Positions 43,975 to 53,898 of a stretch of 64,000 nucleotides of DNA are shown piece after piece. Position 1 is the stretch's first letter. Each line of letters begins with the position of its first letter. Location: assembly GCF_009930815.1 (NCBI RefSeq), contig NZ_CP022222.1, positions 8,970,501 through 9,034,500 of the forward strand, read 5' to 3'. The stretch is from Bradyrhizobium sp. CCBAU 051011. Lineage in GTDB: Bacteria > Pseudomonadota > Alphaproteobacteria > Rhizobiales > Xanthobacteraceae. A model generated the notes under the pieces. The model made no database searches, had not been told where the DNA came from, and saw nothing but the letters and a program-made list of their open reading frames with translations. Position numbers and translations under genes: made by a program.

Positions 43975-45060
43975 ATGACGAATGAGCAATCAAAGCGGCG
44001 CGTGGCGCTGATCACCGGCGTTACCGGACAGGACGGCGCCTATCTGGCCGAATATCTGCTTGGCCTCGGCTATGAAGTCCACGGCATTAAGCGGCGGTCG
44101 TCCTCGTTCAATACCGCGCGCATCGATCACCTCTACCAGGACCCGCATTCGCGCAACGTGCCGTTCCTGCTGCATTATGGCGACATGACCGACTCGACCA
44201 ACCTGATCCGGCTGATGCAGCAGATCAGGCCGACCGAGATCTACAACCTCGCCGCCCAGAGCCATGTCGGCGTCAGCTTTGAAAGCCCGGAATACACCGC
44301 CAACGCCGACGCGATCGGCGTGCTGCGGCTCTTGGAGGCGATCCGCATTCTCGGCATGGAAAAGGAGACGCGGTTCTATCAGGCCTCGACCTCCGAGCTC
44401 TACGGTCTGGTCCAGGAAGTGCCGCAGAAGGAGACCACGCCGTTCTACCCGCGCTCGCCCTACGGCGTCGCCAAGCTGTACGGCTACTGGATCACGGTGA
44501 ATTACCGCGAGGCCTACGGCATGTTTGCCTCGAACGGCATCCTGTTCAACCATGAGAGCCCGATCCGCGGCGAGACCTTTGTGACGCGCAAGATCACGCG
44601 CAGCGTCGCCCGCATCGAGACCGGGCTGGAAGACACGCTCTATCTCGGCAATCTCGAAGCCAAGCGCGACTGGGGCCATGCGCGGGATTATATCGAGGGC
44701 ATGCACAGAATCCTGCAGGCGGACGCGCCTGACGATTTCGTGCTGGCGACCGGCGAGACCCGTTCGGTGCGCGAGTTCGTCGAGGTGGCGTTTGCCGAAG
44801 TGGGCCGCCGCATCGAATGGCGCGGCCAGGGCGTCGAAGAGACCGGCGTCGACAAGAAAACCGGCAAGACCATCCTGCGCATCGACCCCGTCTATTTCCG
44901 GCCGACCGAGGTCGATCTGCTGGTCGGCGATGCCAGCAAGGCGCGGGACAAGCTCGGCTGGAAGCCCAGGACGCCGTTTGCCCAGTTGGTCAAGGAAATG
45001 GTCGCGAGCGATCTCGCAGAAGCGCAGCGGGAGGTAGCCAATGGCAAGCCTGCCGTTTGA
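43975..45060 (+). CDS. gmd: GDP-mannose 4,6-dehydratase
   Basis: A 361-residue extended SDR. The NADP motif is [17 protein letters not shown], then [20 protein letters not shown], the catalytic STSELYG and [12 protein letters not shown] (Tyr-x3-Lys), and [16 protein letters not shown]. It converts GDP-D-mannose to GDP-4-keto-6-deoxymannose, the first step to GDP-L-fucose, or to GDP-rhamnose with other reductases. The ATG at 43975 follows GAGG at good spacing. Its end overlaps the GDP-fucose synthase gene by 20 bp, so the two-step pathway is co-translated and feeds the exopolysaccharide. Confidence 0.97.
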   Translation: MTNEQSKRRVALITGVTGQDGAYLAEYLLGLGYEVHGIKRRSSSFNTARIDHLYQDPHSRNVPFLLHYGDMTDSTNLIRLMQQIRPTEIYNLAAQSHVGVSFESPEYTANADAIGVLRLLEAIRILGMEKETRFYQASTSELYGLVQEVPQKETTPFYPRSPYGVAKLYGYWITVNYREAYGMFASNGILFNHESPIRGETFVTRKITRSVARIETGLEDTLYLGNLEAKRDWGHARDYIEGMHRILQADAPDDFVLATGETRSVREFVEVAFAEVGRRIEWRGQGVEETGVDKKTGKTILRIDPVYFRPTEVDLLVGDASKARDKLGWKPRTPFAQLVKEMVASDLAEAQREVANGKPAV

Positions 45061-45988
45061 ACTGAGGGGCAAGACGGTCTACGTCGCCGGCCATCGCGGC
45101 ATGGTCGGCTCGGCGCTGGTGCGCCGGTTGGCGGCGGAAAACGTCGAACTGCTGACGGCGACCCGCAGCGAAGTCGATCTGCGCGATCAGGCGGCGGTCA
45201 ACCAGTGGTTCGCCGCGAAGCGTCCGCAGGTGGTGTTTCTCGCAGCCGCCAAGGTCGGCGGCATCGTCGCCAACAACACGCTGCGCGCCGAATTCCTCTA
45301 CGACAATCTGGCAATCGCGACCAATGTGATCCATGCGGCGCACGTCAATGGCGCCGAGAAGCTGATGTTCCTCGGCTCGTCCTGCATCTACCCCAAGCTG
45401 GCGCCGCAGCCGCTGCGCGAGGATTGCATGCTGACGGGGCCGCTGGAGCCGACCAACGAGCCCTACGCGATTGCCAAGATCGCCGGCATCAAGATGGTGG
45501 AGGCCTATCGCAGCCAGTACGGCGCCGACTTCATCAACGTGATGCCGACCAATCTCTATGGAAGCGGCGACAATTATCATCCCGAATACAGCCATGTCGT
45601 CGCCGCGCTGATCCGCCGCTTCCACGAAGCCAAGGTTTCGGGCGCGAAGGAGGTCGTGGTCTGGGGCACCGGCACGCCGCGGCGCGAATTCCTCTATGTC
45701 GACGATCTCGCGGATGCCTGCATCCACTTGATGAAGACCTATTCGGATAGCGAACTGGTCAATATCGGCACTGGCGAGGACATCACCATCGCCGAGTTCG
45801 CCCGCGTGGTCGCCGCGACCGTGGGCTACACTGGCGAGATCGGCTTCGACACCTCACGCCCGGACGGCACGCCGCGCAAGCTGCTCGATGTCAGCCGGCT
45901 GGCAAAACTCGGTTGGCGCGCCAGCACCGGGCTCGAGGAAGGCATCCGGCTCGCCTATCAGGTGTTCCTGAACGAAAGACAACAATAG
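45041..45988 (+). CDS. fcl: GDP-L-fucose synthase
   Basis: A 315-residue epimerase-reductase. Motifs are [28 protein letters not shown], the catalytic [11 protein letters not shown] (Tyr-x3-Lys) and [12 protein letters not shown]. It turns the product of GDP-mannose dehydratase into GDP-L-fucose with NADPH. CGGGAGG precedes the ATG inside the end of gmd. L-fucose is a common exopolysaccharide sugar, so a fucosyltransferase among the neighbouring GT genes is expected. Converges on the BY-kinase gene across 60 bp. Confidence 0.97.
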   Translation: MASLPFELRGKTVYVAGHRGMVGSALVRRLAAENVELLTATRSEVDLRDQAAVNQWFAAKRPQVVFLAAAKVGGIVANNTLRAEFLYDNLAIATNVIHAAHVNGAEKLMFLGSSCIYPKLAPQPLREDCMLTGPLEPTNEPYAIAKIAGIKMVEAYRSQYGADFINVMPTNLYGSGDNYHPEYSHVVAALIRRFHEAKVSGAKEVVVWGTGTPRREFLYVDDLADACIHLMKTYSDSELVNIGTGEDITIAEFARVVAATVGYTGEIGFDTSRPDGTPRKLLDVSRLAKLGWRASTGLEEGIRLAYQVFLNERQQ

Positions 45989-46048
45989 TCATTCCGAAAG
46001 ACGCATAATCGAACCATGCCGTTTTTGGAATCGCGGCCGGATTTGAAA

Positions 46049-46867
46049 TCAATAGTAGCCGTAGTACGAACCGGCTGTCTCGGTCGACTTGTTCACAACG
46101 ACACGGATAACAGGTGTTCGTTGTAAATGCCGCTGGCATTCCTTGATGTCAGAAACCGTCGTACTTCCAATCCCCGCAACGAGCAGCGCCGCATCTATTC
46201 TGGGTAGAATAGAAATCACATCATCGCCAAGCAGCATCGGCGGAAGATCGAAGATGACGATCCGCGACCGGAAGTCTCGCTTGATGGTCTGGAGCAGCGC
46301 CCCCATCGTCTGCGAGGCCATCCATTCCGAAGAGTTCGACGAGACCGATCCGGGCAGCACAAGCATGCTATTCGGACCGATGCTTGCTTGCAGAACTGCT
46401 AACGAAAGTGGCGCGCGTCCTTCGAGCACATTGAGAACGCCACCGTTGCCGCCGCCGATACCCAGATAATTTCCAACCGCTGGCCGGCGCAAATCAAGAT
46501 CGACCAGCAGTACCGACCGCTCTGGCAGCCGGGAAATACTCAGCGCAAGATTGCAGGCCGTTACCGTTTTTCCGCACCCGGCGGTCGGAGAAGTCACGGC
46601 CAGAAACTGCCAGCTCTTCTTGTCCATCTCCTGCAGCACCTGCGTGCGCAGCATGTCGTAGTAGCGGCCGTTCTGACCGGAAGTGCCGTAGGCCACTATT
46701 CGATTGGCTTCGAGATGATCGGCGCTGAGGCGCACTTCCTTGAACGGTGATTCGCCAGAGCGCTGCGACGGCCCTTCGGCAGCGAGGGGGGATCCGCCCA
46801 ACGCCGTAGGACGGTGTATCGTCTCCGCAGCTCGCGCGAGTTCGACAGCCTGTTTTATTGAATCCAC
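46049..46867 (-). CDS. BY-kinase / CpsD-CapB family exopolysaccharide tyrosine kinase
   Basis: A 272-residue P-loop protein. Walker A is TSPTAGCGKTVTACNLA with Lys100, Walker A' is LLVDLDLRRPAVGN (120-133), and the C-terminus is a short tyrosine cluster GSYYGYY (266-272). The layout is that of a stand-alone BY-kinase catalytic part working with a separate chain-length subunit, as in CapAB systems. The start is a GTG at 46867, with GGAG seven bases upstream, 16 bases after the GumC-like stop, giving MDSIKQAVELARA. An ATG further upstream is less consistent with the family. Confidence 0.88.
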   Translation of the reverse strand: MDSIKQAVELARAAETIHRPTALGGSPLAAEGPSQRSGESPFKEVRLSADHLEANRIVAYGTSGQNGRYYDMLRTQVLQEMDKKSWQFLAVTSPTAGCGKTVTACNLALSISRLPERSVLLVDLDLRRPAVGNYLGIGGGNGGVLNVLEGRAPLSLAVLQASIGPNSMLVLPGSVSSNSSEWMASQTMGALLQTIKRDFRSRIVIFDLPPMLLGDDVISILPRIDAALLVAGIGSTTVSDIKECQRHLQRTPVIRVVVNKSTETAGSYYGYY

Positions 46868-46883
46868 TGCGTGACTCCGCGAA

Positions 46884-48230
46884 TTATCGAAACAGCCCGA
46901 CCCTGGCCTTGGCAATCATGAGGTCAAGGGGTGGAAGGAACAGGTAGGCAACGACCAACAGTCCGATCACAACCAGCACGAACGCTCCCAGAAGGGCAAA
47001 CATCCGTCGCCGCCCGGCGCGCTGTTCGGCTGCTGTCGTGATGTAGGGAATTGAAACGATCAACCGACCATCGACCACGGACAGGAGGTCATTACTCCTT
47101 CGGATTCCCTTGTCCAGGATCTCCATAAGGAACGTCAGTCCTGCTCCGCCAAACAGCGCGGCCGCGAAGGCCATCGCAAGGACTTTCAGCCGATTAGGCC
47201 TGACCGGCACTTGCGGAGCAGTCGGCTGCTCGATGATTTCGAGCTTCTCGGACTGCTGGTCCCTTTCAAGGTTCTCGCCGAGCCGCGCGGCGGCCAATTT
47301 TGCCGAGGCGGCATCGAGGTTTTTCTGCAGACTCTCCTGCTGGGCGACCATGATCTCGAGACTGGCCGAAGTCGCAGGGTCGTTCGAAGGCGCCGGCGCC
47401 GAAGCCACCTTTTCGAGGGCTTCGATCTGTTTCTTCAGGGACTGAATCGCAGGGTGTCGCTCTGAATAGAGGGCGCCCTTTTGGATCAATTCAGCCTTCA
47501 GTTGGCTAAGCGTGGTCGGCTGGTCGGAGCCGGTTGACGACGCGGGCTTGCCTTGCGTGAGGCGCAACTGAGCGATCTTGACATCAAGCGCCGAGTTCTC
47601 GGCCTGAAGTCTCTGCACCTCTCGCGCCAGGAACTTCGTCGTGTCCGTAGCGCGGCTGGTTCGATCTCGAAGATCCTCGTTCAGGATCCGCGTCATCAAC
47701 TCGTTGGCCACCTGGGCCGCCACCGCAGCATCGCCATATTCGAATCCGACCGAGAAAACGATGGTGGGATTCTCCATCGAGGCGCGCGTCCGCTGCTTGA
47801 AGTCTAGTTGAAGGTCGACCGGCGCGATTTTCGTATGCTTCTTGACTTCCGCGACGAGCTCGGTCGGCGACATCAGCGTGCGCTTGTCCGGGAACAGTTT
47901 GAATTTGTCGGCGATCGCGATGAGATTATCTCGCGTCATCGTCCGCTGCTGAATGGCCTGGATTCGCTCCTGCGCGGCGCTGGTAACCGTAGGCCGGACC
48001 AGTTCGGACGGAATCTGCTGCGACTGAACGAGGATCCGTCCTTCGGAGAGATAGGTGGCTGGCCAGAGCAAAGCCGCCGCGGCGCCCACAGCTAGGATCG
48101 TGACGAATGGCAGTACTAAATAGGCCCAGCGGCGCTTGAACAGTTCCCAGTAGAAGGCAGGCTGCACCAGATGACTGCGGTCCTCTTGCAGCGGCTGGAA
48201 ATCGTCCTCAAATTCAACTTTCTGCAGCAT
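46884..48230 (-). CDS. Wzz/GumC-family polysaccharide chain-length determinant
   Basis: A 448-residue inner-membrane protein. A helix near 35-55 (YLVLPFVTILAVGAAAALLW) and one near 415-440 (MFALLGAFVLVVIGLLVVAYLF) flank a long periplasmic coiled-coil region (REVQRLQAENSALDVKIAQL). A Pro-rich motif (EQPTAPQVPVRPNRLK) precedes another helix near 335. It lacks an attached kinase; that part is the next gene. It sets exopolysaccharide chain length and links to the Wza-type channel. The ATG at 48230 begins MLQKVEFEDDFQ; the frame extends 11 codons upstream. Confidence 0.88.
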   Translation of the reverse strand: MLQKVEFEDDFQPLQEDRSHLVQPAFYWELFKRRWAYLVLPFVTILAVGAAAALLWPATYLSEGRILVQSQQIPSELVRPTVTSAAQERIQAIQQRTMTRDNLIAIADKFKLFPDKRTLMSPTELVAEVKKHTKIAPVDLQLDFKQRTRASMENPTIVFSVGFEYGDAAVAAQVANELMTRILNEDLRDRTSRATDTTKFLAREVQRLQAENSALDVKIAQLRLTQGKPASSTGSDQPTTLSQLKAELIQKGALYSERHPAIQSLKKQIEALEKVASAPAPSNDPATSASLEIMVAQQESLQKNLDAASAKLAAARLGENLERDQQSEKLEIIEQPTAPQVPVRPNRLKVLAMAFAAALFGGAGLTFLMEILDKGIRRSNDLLSVVDGRLIVSIPYITTAAEQRAGRRRMFALLGAFVLVVIGLLVVAYLFLPPLDLMIAKARVGLFR

Positions 48231-48499
48231 GTCTCGTCCGAGCGTCTGTTTGCGAGCCTGCAAGGTTAACAGTGCCGCGGAATGATCGGCGGATCGCTCC
48301 GACGCGTGACCTTAGCATCGATCTTGCAGGGATTTAATGAATAGTTGTTCAGCAAAGGGACTTTTAAAATTCAATCTTAATGGTTCCAACGGCTCCCACG
48401 TCGGCGAGTTTACGTAGATCGGAGAAATGGGTCGAGAGTAGCAGGGGGAATTCTGCAAATTGCGCTATAAGAGGTCTGTGGCCGGGCTAAGGAAGTTCA

Positions 48500-49336
48500 A
48501 TGTACGAGGCATTTTATCAGCTGCGGGAGAAACCTTTTTCAATTCTTCCCGACCCCGACCTGATTTACTGGGGCAAGATGCATTCCATGGCGTTCACGAT
48601 GCTGGAGTTCGGCGTCATGAACAACGCCGGCTTCACTGTCATTACAGGTGAGATCGGTTCCGGCAAGACTACCTTGGTCAGGCATCTGCTCAAGAAGGTC
48701 AGCCCGGCGATCACCATCGGCCTGATCTCCAATTCCCCTCAGGGCCGCCAAGAATTGCTGCAATGGATCCTGATGTCGCTCGGGCAATCGTTCGAAGGAG
48801 ATTATCCAAATCTTTTCAAGAAGTTACAAGATTTTCTTTATGGCCAATTCGCCAACGGAAGACGGACCATATTGATCATCGACGAGGCGCAGAATCTGGA
48901 GCCGGAAGCACTCGAACATTTGCGCATGATTTCCAATATCAACGCGGACAAGTTCCAGATTTTGCAGCTGATTTTGGTTGGCCAGCCCCAGCTGCGCGAC
49001 CTGCTGCTGGCGCCGAAGCTGCATCAATTCGCACAGCGGATTTCTTCCGATTTCCATCTGCGCCCGCTCGATGAACGGGAGGTCGCCAATTATATCGCAT
49101 TTCGGCTGCAGGCGGTGGGCGCTCGCCGTCCGCTGTTCACTCAGGAGGCTTGTTCACAGATCGCTTCCGCGAGCGGCGGCATACCCCGGATGATCAACGT
49201 TTTGTGCGACACGGCGCTGGTTTATGGCTTTGCCAATGATCAGCGGGTGATTTCGGATCACATTGTGCGGGACGTTATTGCAGACAAGCAACAGTATAGC
49301 ATTTTTCCGGTAAAAAAGTTCTCGCGGGTTCCCTAA
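48500..49336 (+). CDS. ExeA-like AAA ATPase of exosortase/EPS loci
   Basis: A 278-residue AAA ATPase. Walker A is ITGEIGSGKTTLV with Lys56, Walker B is TILIIDEAQNLEPE (123-136). The N-terminus MYEAFYQLREKPFSILPDPD is typical of the ExeA/PEP-CTERM-associated ATPase family. In other organisms these proteins accompany exosortase and exopolysaccharide genes and may energise assembly at the membrane. AAGGAAGTTCA precedes the ATG. It is divergent from the chain-length gene and 124 bp before the Wza-type gene. Mechanism unknown. Confidence 0.88.
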   Translation: MYEAFYQLREKPFSILPDPDLIYWGKMHSMAFTMLEFGVMNNAGFTVITGEIGSGKTTLVRHLLKKVSPAITIGLISNSPQGRQELLQWILMSLGQSFEGDYPNLFKKLQDFLYGQFANGRRTILIIDEAQNLEPEALEHLRMISNINADKFQILQLILVGQPQLRDLLLAPKLHQFAQRISSDFHLRPLDEREVANYIAFRLQAVGARRPLFTQEACSQIASASGGIPRMINVLCDTALVYGFANDQRVISDHIVRDVIADKQQYSIFPVKKFSRVP

Positions 49337-49460
49337 GTCCTTGTATCCTATTAGTTTCCCCCGTGGCTAAATAATGGCCGCGTGTTCGGGAATAATCCCC
49401 TCACGACGGCCTAAATGTCTTTGTTTACGGGCTTTTTTGCCGATGGTTAGGGGGAATAAC

Positions 49461-50045
49461 ATGCGAATCCTGCTGGCACTGGTTTTTGTTGCCTTCCTGA
49501 CCCCGGGGGCAAACGCGCAGACCCTGAAATCAGGCGACAGCCTGAGCATTTCGGTCCTGCAGGACCCGAAGCTCGACCGGACGGTCGTCGTCGACCCCTC
49601 CGGTGAAATCGCATTTCCCCTCGCCGGCCATATCCGGGCGCGCGGGCTGACGCCATTGGCGCTGGAAAACATTCTCAAGAACAAGCTGAAGAACAACTAC
49701 AAGGACGACAATCTCGACGTCACGGTCGCCGTCATAGCCGCGCCCAAGGAGATCCCCGAAGACGACCTCAAGCCGAAAGTTTTCATCACCGGCGAGATCA
49801 TCAAGCCGGGCTCCTATGTCGTCAGACAGAAGACGACCCTGATGCAGGCCATTGCGCTAGCCGGCGGCATCGGGCCGTTCGCCGCGAAGAATCGCATCCA
49901 GGTAAGACGCAAGGGCCCCGGCGGCGACGAAACAATTTTCATGTTTAACTATAGAGCTTACGAAGCTGGTGACGATCTGGAAGGCAATATCACCTTGCGG
50001 GCCGGCGACGTCATCATGGTTCCGGAACGACGCTTGTTTGAGTGA
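49461..50045 (+). CDS. Polysaccharide export (Wza-type) periplasmic/outer-membrane protein
   Basis: A 194-residue exported protein with signal peptide RILLALVFVAFLTPGANAQ. It carries the poly-export domain (LKSGDSLSISVLQDPKLDRT, then VVVDPSGEIAFPLAGHI) and a SLBB-like repeat (KVFITGEIIKPGSYVVRQKT). The short length lacks the C-terminal membrane helix of E. coli Wza, so it may be a minimal export protein completed by the barrel protein encoded next. No lipobox is evident. AGGGGGAATAAC precedes the ATG. Together with the next gene (29 bp away) it forms the outer-membrane part of the export system. Confidence 0.9.
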   Translation: MRILLALVFVAFLTPGANAQTLKSGDSLSISVLQDPKLDRTVVVDPSGEIAFPLAGHIRARGLTPLALENILKNKLKNNYKDDNLDVTVAVIAAPKEIPEDDLKPKVFITGEIIKPGSYVVRQKTTLMQAIALAGGIGPFAAKNRIQVRRKGPGGDETIFMFNYRAYEAGDDLEGNITLRAGDVIMVPERRLFE

Positions 50046-50074
50046 CCTGACGTTCGGCGGGGGCGAGAAGCAAC

Positions 50075-51313
50075 GTGAAGAGAGCTGCCATAGCAGTCTC
50101 GGTGTGCTTTGGCATGGCGCCGTCCGTGGCATTTGCGTTCGATTGGTCGATAAAGGCCAGCGAGACCGAAACGGTCGAACTGAATAGCAATCAGTTCTTG
50201 CGCAGCTCGCCGGCGGGATCGCTGGGGTCCTACACAACGCTGAACGCCGACGCGGAGGCGCGTACTCCGACATCCAAGTTCAATTTCGCAGGCGACGGCA
50301 CCTACAAGAAGTATTGGGGTCCGGGCGCCGCTGGCACCGCATCGGAATTCCTCAACTATGGATTCCGGGCGCGCTACGAGCAGAGGGAAAAGACCAGATT
50401 CGACCGGGAGTATGTCGAGGCAAGCTGGCGACAACAAAGCACGGCGCTCGCGATCCTGAACGATCTCGGCGTTTCCGTGCCGACTTCAGGCTTCCTCGAT
50501 CGACTCACGGCGACCGGCGGTATCGATCGTTCGATTACTGCAATTGACACGGTGTCGCTGCTCGCGACGTCCACCCGCACGAGCTACGAACCGTCGAGCG
50601 GCGGCACGCCGTTTACGGACACACTTGCACGCGGCAATTGGCGCCGATCGCTAAGCTCGGTCACAGCGATCAACCTATCCTCCGAATATGAACTGCTTGA
50701 ATACGGCAATGCGTTCAACACCCAGGTCCAGATTTTTCGTGAGCAGGTCGGGTTCGACACCACTTTGTCGGCGGTGCTTTCCTTTCGCGCCAATGTAGGC
50801 GCTGCCTATCTGGTGACCGATCGAGGGGTTTCGAGTACGGCATTCGGCGGCACGACGTCTGCCACCCCCGTATCGAGTTCAGTGGCCGACTGGATCGGTG
50901 ACGCTGTCCTGACCTATCGAATGCTGAAGAGCACGACTTTGGCCGTCATCGCCAGCCAGTCGGTGGGACCGAGCGTTGTCGGATCGCTTTTCAAGCGGGA
51001 CTCAATCACGGCATCGCTGACTCACAGCATCAACGCGCGATCCACCCTGTCGTTCTCAGCGAGCGGTAACCGGCAGATATCGACCACAACGACGGATTAC
51101 GCTTCGGCGTCGGCGACCTACAGCTACAATCTGACACGGGAATGGCTGGCGTCGGCCACCTACCGGTACCTGCACCGGTTCGCAAGCACCGGCACCACCA
51201 TTTTCGATCCGATTACCGGCACGCCAACGGTCTCCGGCACGGGCCCTGCGGACTCCCACAGCCTGATGTTCGTCGTGACGCACAACTGGACTGTGCTGCC
51301 TTCCGGCAATTAG
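50075..51313 (+). CDS. Outer-membrane beta-barrel protein of EPS locus
   Basis: A 412-residue protein with signal peptide (AIAVSVCFGMAPSVAFA) and long runs of alternating polar and aromatic/hydrophobic strands (for example FNYGFRARYEQREKTRFDRE-type segments, and SATYSYNLTREWLASATYRY). It resembles the capsular/EPS outer-membrane proteins found with PEP-CTERM exopolysaccharide loci, though similarity is by pattern. It begins with a GTG at 50075 after GCGAGAAG. It may be the outer-membrane secretin-like partner for polysaccharide release. It converges on the large TPR gene. Confidence 0.75.
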   Translation: MKRAAIAVSVCFGMAPSVAFAFDWSIKASETETVELNSNQFLRSSPAGSLGSYTTLNADAEARTPTSKFNFAGDGTYKKYWGPGAAGTASEFLNYGFRARYEQREKTRFDREYVEASWRQQSTALAILNDLGVSVPTSGFLDRLTATGGIDRSITAIDTVSLLATSTRTSYEPSSGGTPFTDTLARGNWRRSLSSVTAINLSSEYELLEYGNAFNTQVQIFREQVGFDTTLSAVLSFRANVGAAYLVTDRGVSSTAFGGTTSATPVSSSVADWIGDAVLTYRMLKSTTLAVIASQSVGPSVVGSLFKRDSITASLTHSINARSTLSFSASGNRQISTTTTDYASASATYSYNLTREWLASATYRYLHRFASTGTTIFDPITGTPTVSGTGPADSHSLMFVVTHNWTVLPSGN

Positions 51314-51445
51314 CGCGTACGACCTTTACTCGTGTCGTCATCCCGTTCCATCTTTTTTGGTTGAGTACCATCTCCGGGCAGACGCGGTGCGCTTGCCCGG
51401 AAGGAAATTGCTGTCAACGTTTCCGGATCATACTCCGACGAGCGT

Positions 51446-53833
51446 TCACTTCATCGCTGCGCGGATGCTGTCCTTGAGCGGTGTCCCGTCCGGCTCCAGG
51501 GAAAACGCAGTCTTGAACTTCTCGGCCGCCTTTTCATTTTGTCCTGCGGCCGCGTAGCTCATCCCTAGGTGATAATGGATCGCCGCAAGATTCGGCATTG
51601 CCACCGCAGCCGCCTCAAGCGTGGCGATCGCCCCCTTGAAATCGCCACGCTTGTACTGGGCCCATCCCCACGTATCTTGGAACTGCGGCGCGTTGGCGTT
51701 TTTCAGCTTTTCCGACAGCTCAAACGCGCGTTCGAGACTTGGCTTGTCGCTCCGATTGTCCAGCAGCAGGCTGGCGAGGTTATTGATCGCCACCGCTGAA
51801 TTAGGCTGATCTTGCAGAAGCGTTTCGTACTGGGATATTGCGGCGTCGTTGTCTCCCCGCAGGATCTGCAAGCCTGCCAGGGACAGGCGCAAAGCTGCAT
51901 TGCCAGGCAACTCGGCGAGCCCGGCCTTGAGCGCCTTGTCCGCTGCATCATAGTCCTTGCTTTGAACGTAGAACTCGGTCAACGCGGTGTATCCTGCCGG
52001 CTCTTTCGGCTGCTGCTCGACTGCCTTCTTGAAGCTTTGCAGCGCCTCATCGTTTTTCTTTTCCGCCAGTTTGGCCTGCCCCAGAAACACCAGAAGCTGG
52101 GCATTGGTCGGGAACTTGCTGCTCAACGCCTGCAGGAGCGCCGCAGCCTTGTCCGGCTTACTCTGTTTCACATAAGCCGAGGCAAGTGCAAGCGCCGGCT
52201 GAGGCGCGTCCGGCGCGGCCTTGTGCGCAGCCTCCAGCGCGGCGATGCTTTCCTCGATCTTGTTCTGGCCCGCGAGCGCCGCCGCGCGGATCTGCTCGGC
52301 CACCACGCGGCCTTCATCGACGCGTCCGATGGCATCCGCGATCGCCAAGGCTCCCGCCCAATTCTGCCGGCTCAATCTGACCTGCCCGAGCGCCGACCAA
52401 ATCTGGAGATTGCCCGAATTGCGACTGGCAGCTTCCGTCAGAATCTCTTCGGCGCGAGCCGCATCGCCCTTGCGCTGCAAGAACGCAACGTATCGGAGCA
52501 CGACATCGGGATTTGAGTTGGATGACTTGAGCGCGTCGGCATACTGACGATCGGCCAACTCGGCCTTCCCGCTGCGTTCGTACGCCACTGCCATCAACGA
52601 CAGCAGCTCAACCGACTTCGGCTGATCGTTAAGTGCCTCGCGCAAATCGGAAATGGCACTATCGAACTGGCCTTTATCTATGCTCATGGCCGCCCGCAAC
52701 CGCAACGCACCGGCGTTCCGGCGATCCTTCGAGAGAATGTCCGCGATCAAGGGCTCCGCTACCGTCTTGTTACCCTTGGCGACATGGATCTCCGCAAGTT
52801 TGACCCGGGCAGCGAGCTTCTTGTCGGAGGCCGCTGCCGTGTCAGCCAGCTTCTGCAAAGCCTGCACGGCGGCGTCCGTCCGATTTTGCGCAACATTCAG
52901 GTCGGCCAATGCGATCTGGTAATCAAAGTCATCGCCCCCTACCTTGATCCGCGCTTCCAACTCGGCTCTGCCGGCATCCGCGCCTTTCGTAGCGATCAAG
53001 AAGCGAACAAGGTCCAGCCCGAGCTTGCTGTCGGTCGGATTGGCCTCGGCCCTCGCGCGGAACTCCTTTTCCGCCTCGACAAATTTTCGCTGCGCAATGA
53101 GAAATTGCAGAAGCTGGGCCTGGTAAGTCGCCTCTTGAGGATTCTGCGCGATCAGTTTGCGCAGCAGCTCTTCGGCCTTCGCCAAATCCTTCTTGCGTGC
53201 ATACGTATCGATCTTCTGCAGCGTAACGCGCGTTTCGTCCTTGCCGGCGGGAACCGAATCCAGAAGCTTCAGTGCACCATCCAGATCGCCATCTGCGACC
53301 TTTTTCGACGCAAGCAAAGAGATCGCATCGACGTTTGCAGGGTCGATCTCAAAGGCGCGCTGGGCTTCACGGATCGCACCGGGATTGTCGTTGGTGCGCA
53401 GGAGAATGATCGCCCGCAAAGCATGGAGTTCCGCATTCGGCTTATCGCCCTCGTTCGCGGCATCGACGACCCGAAGCGCGGCATCGGCGGCCCCACCGCC
53501 CACCATAATCCGCGCAAGCCTCAATCTCGCATTCAGATCGTTCGGGTCCAGTTCGACGATACGGCGCAGATCCAGGAACAGCGAGGACGCCTTTGTGCGT
53601 TCGTCGATGCCTGCGAGCGCCCGCCAGACTTCGACCTTGTCGCTCTTGTATTTGACGGCTTTCAGGAGTTCCTTCCGCGCCTCGAGGTCGTCCTTCTTTT
53701 CGATAAGAGCCATTCCGCTTTCGTAATAGCTCTGCGCGCGTTCTTCGGGCGATCCGCAACCCGCCACAAACATCACGAGCAGGAGCGCAAGTCCGCGGCG
53801 AACTTGAAAAGTCTGACCAACTGGCTGCTTCAT
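51446..53833 (-). CDS. Large TPR lipoprotein, PrsT-like
   Basis: A 795-residue lipoprotein. The signal ends in a lipobox, LVMFVAGCGS, and the mature protein is almost all TPR repeats (about twenty), such as LLAKAVKYKSDKVEVWRALA-like helices, AEIHVAKGNKTVAEPLIADI and TALTEFYVQSKDYDAADKAL. Length and lipoprotein form match the TPR protein PrsT of exosortase/PEP-CTERM exopolysaccharide loci. It likely scaffolds the export complex in the periplasm. The ATG at 53833 (MKQPVGQ) is preferred over one 23 codons upstream. It lies 65 bp downstream of the WecB-STAS gene. Confidence 0.85.
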   Translation of the reverse strand: MKQPVGQTFQVRRGLALLLVMFVAGCGSPEERAQSYYESGMALIEKKDDLEARKELLKAVKYKSDKVEVWRALAGIDERTKASSLFLDLRRIVELDPNDLNARLRLARIMVGGGAADAALRVVDAANEGDKPNAELHALRAIILLRTNDNPGAIREAQRAFEIDPANVDAISLLASKKVADGDLDGALKLLDSVPAGKDETRVTLQKIDTYARKKDLAKAEELLRKLIAQNPQEATYQAQLLQFLIAQRKFVEAEKEFRARAEANPTDSKLGLDLVRFLIATKGADAGRAELEARIKVGGDDFDYQIALADLNVAQNRTDAAVQALQKLADTAAASDKKLAARVKLAEIHVAKGNKTVAEPLIADILSKDRRNAGALRLRAAMSIDKGQFDSAISDLREALNDQPKSVELLSLMAVAYERSGKAELADRQYADALKSSNSNPDVVLRYVAFLQRKGDAARAEEILTEAASRNSGNLQIWSALGQVRLSRQNWAGALAIADAIGRVDEGRVVAEQIRAAALAGQNKIEESIAALEAAHKAAPDAPQPALALASAYVKQSKPDKAAALLQALSSKFPTNAQLLVFLGQAKLAEKKNDEALQSFKKAVEQQPKEPAGYTALTEFYVQSKDYDAADKALKAGLAELPGNAALRLSLAGLQILRGDNDAAISQYETLLQDQPNSAVAINNLASLLLDNRSDKPSLERAFELSEKLKNANAPQFQDTWGWAQYKRGDFKGAIATLEAAAVAMPNLAAIHYHLGMSYAAAGQNEKAAEKFKTAFSLEPDGTPLKDSIRAAMK

Positions 53834-53898
53834 CTCTGGCCCTGAATGAGTGTCACACGGCCGAAAGGCGGCCGGATAATCTTCTGTTCCCTCCGCTA

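Noticed and set aside
43990..45072. 360-codon minus-strand frame opposite gmd
   Set aside because: Gmd has complete catalytic motifs on the plus strand; the opposite frame is a shadow.
52784..53845. 353-codon plus-strand frame opposite the TPR lipoprotein
   Set aside because: Reverse complement of repeats; no independent signal or domain.
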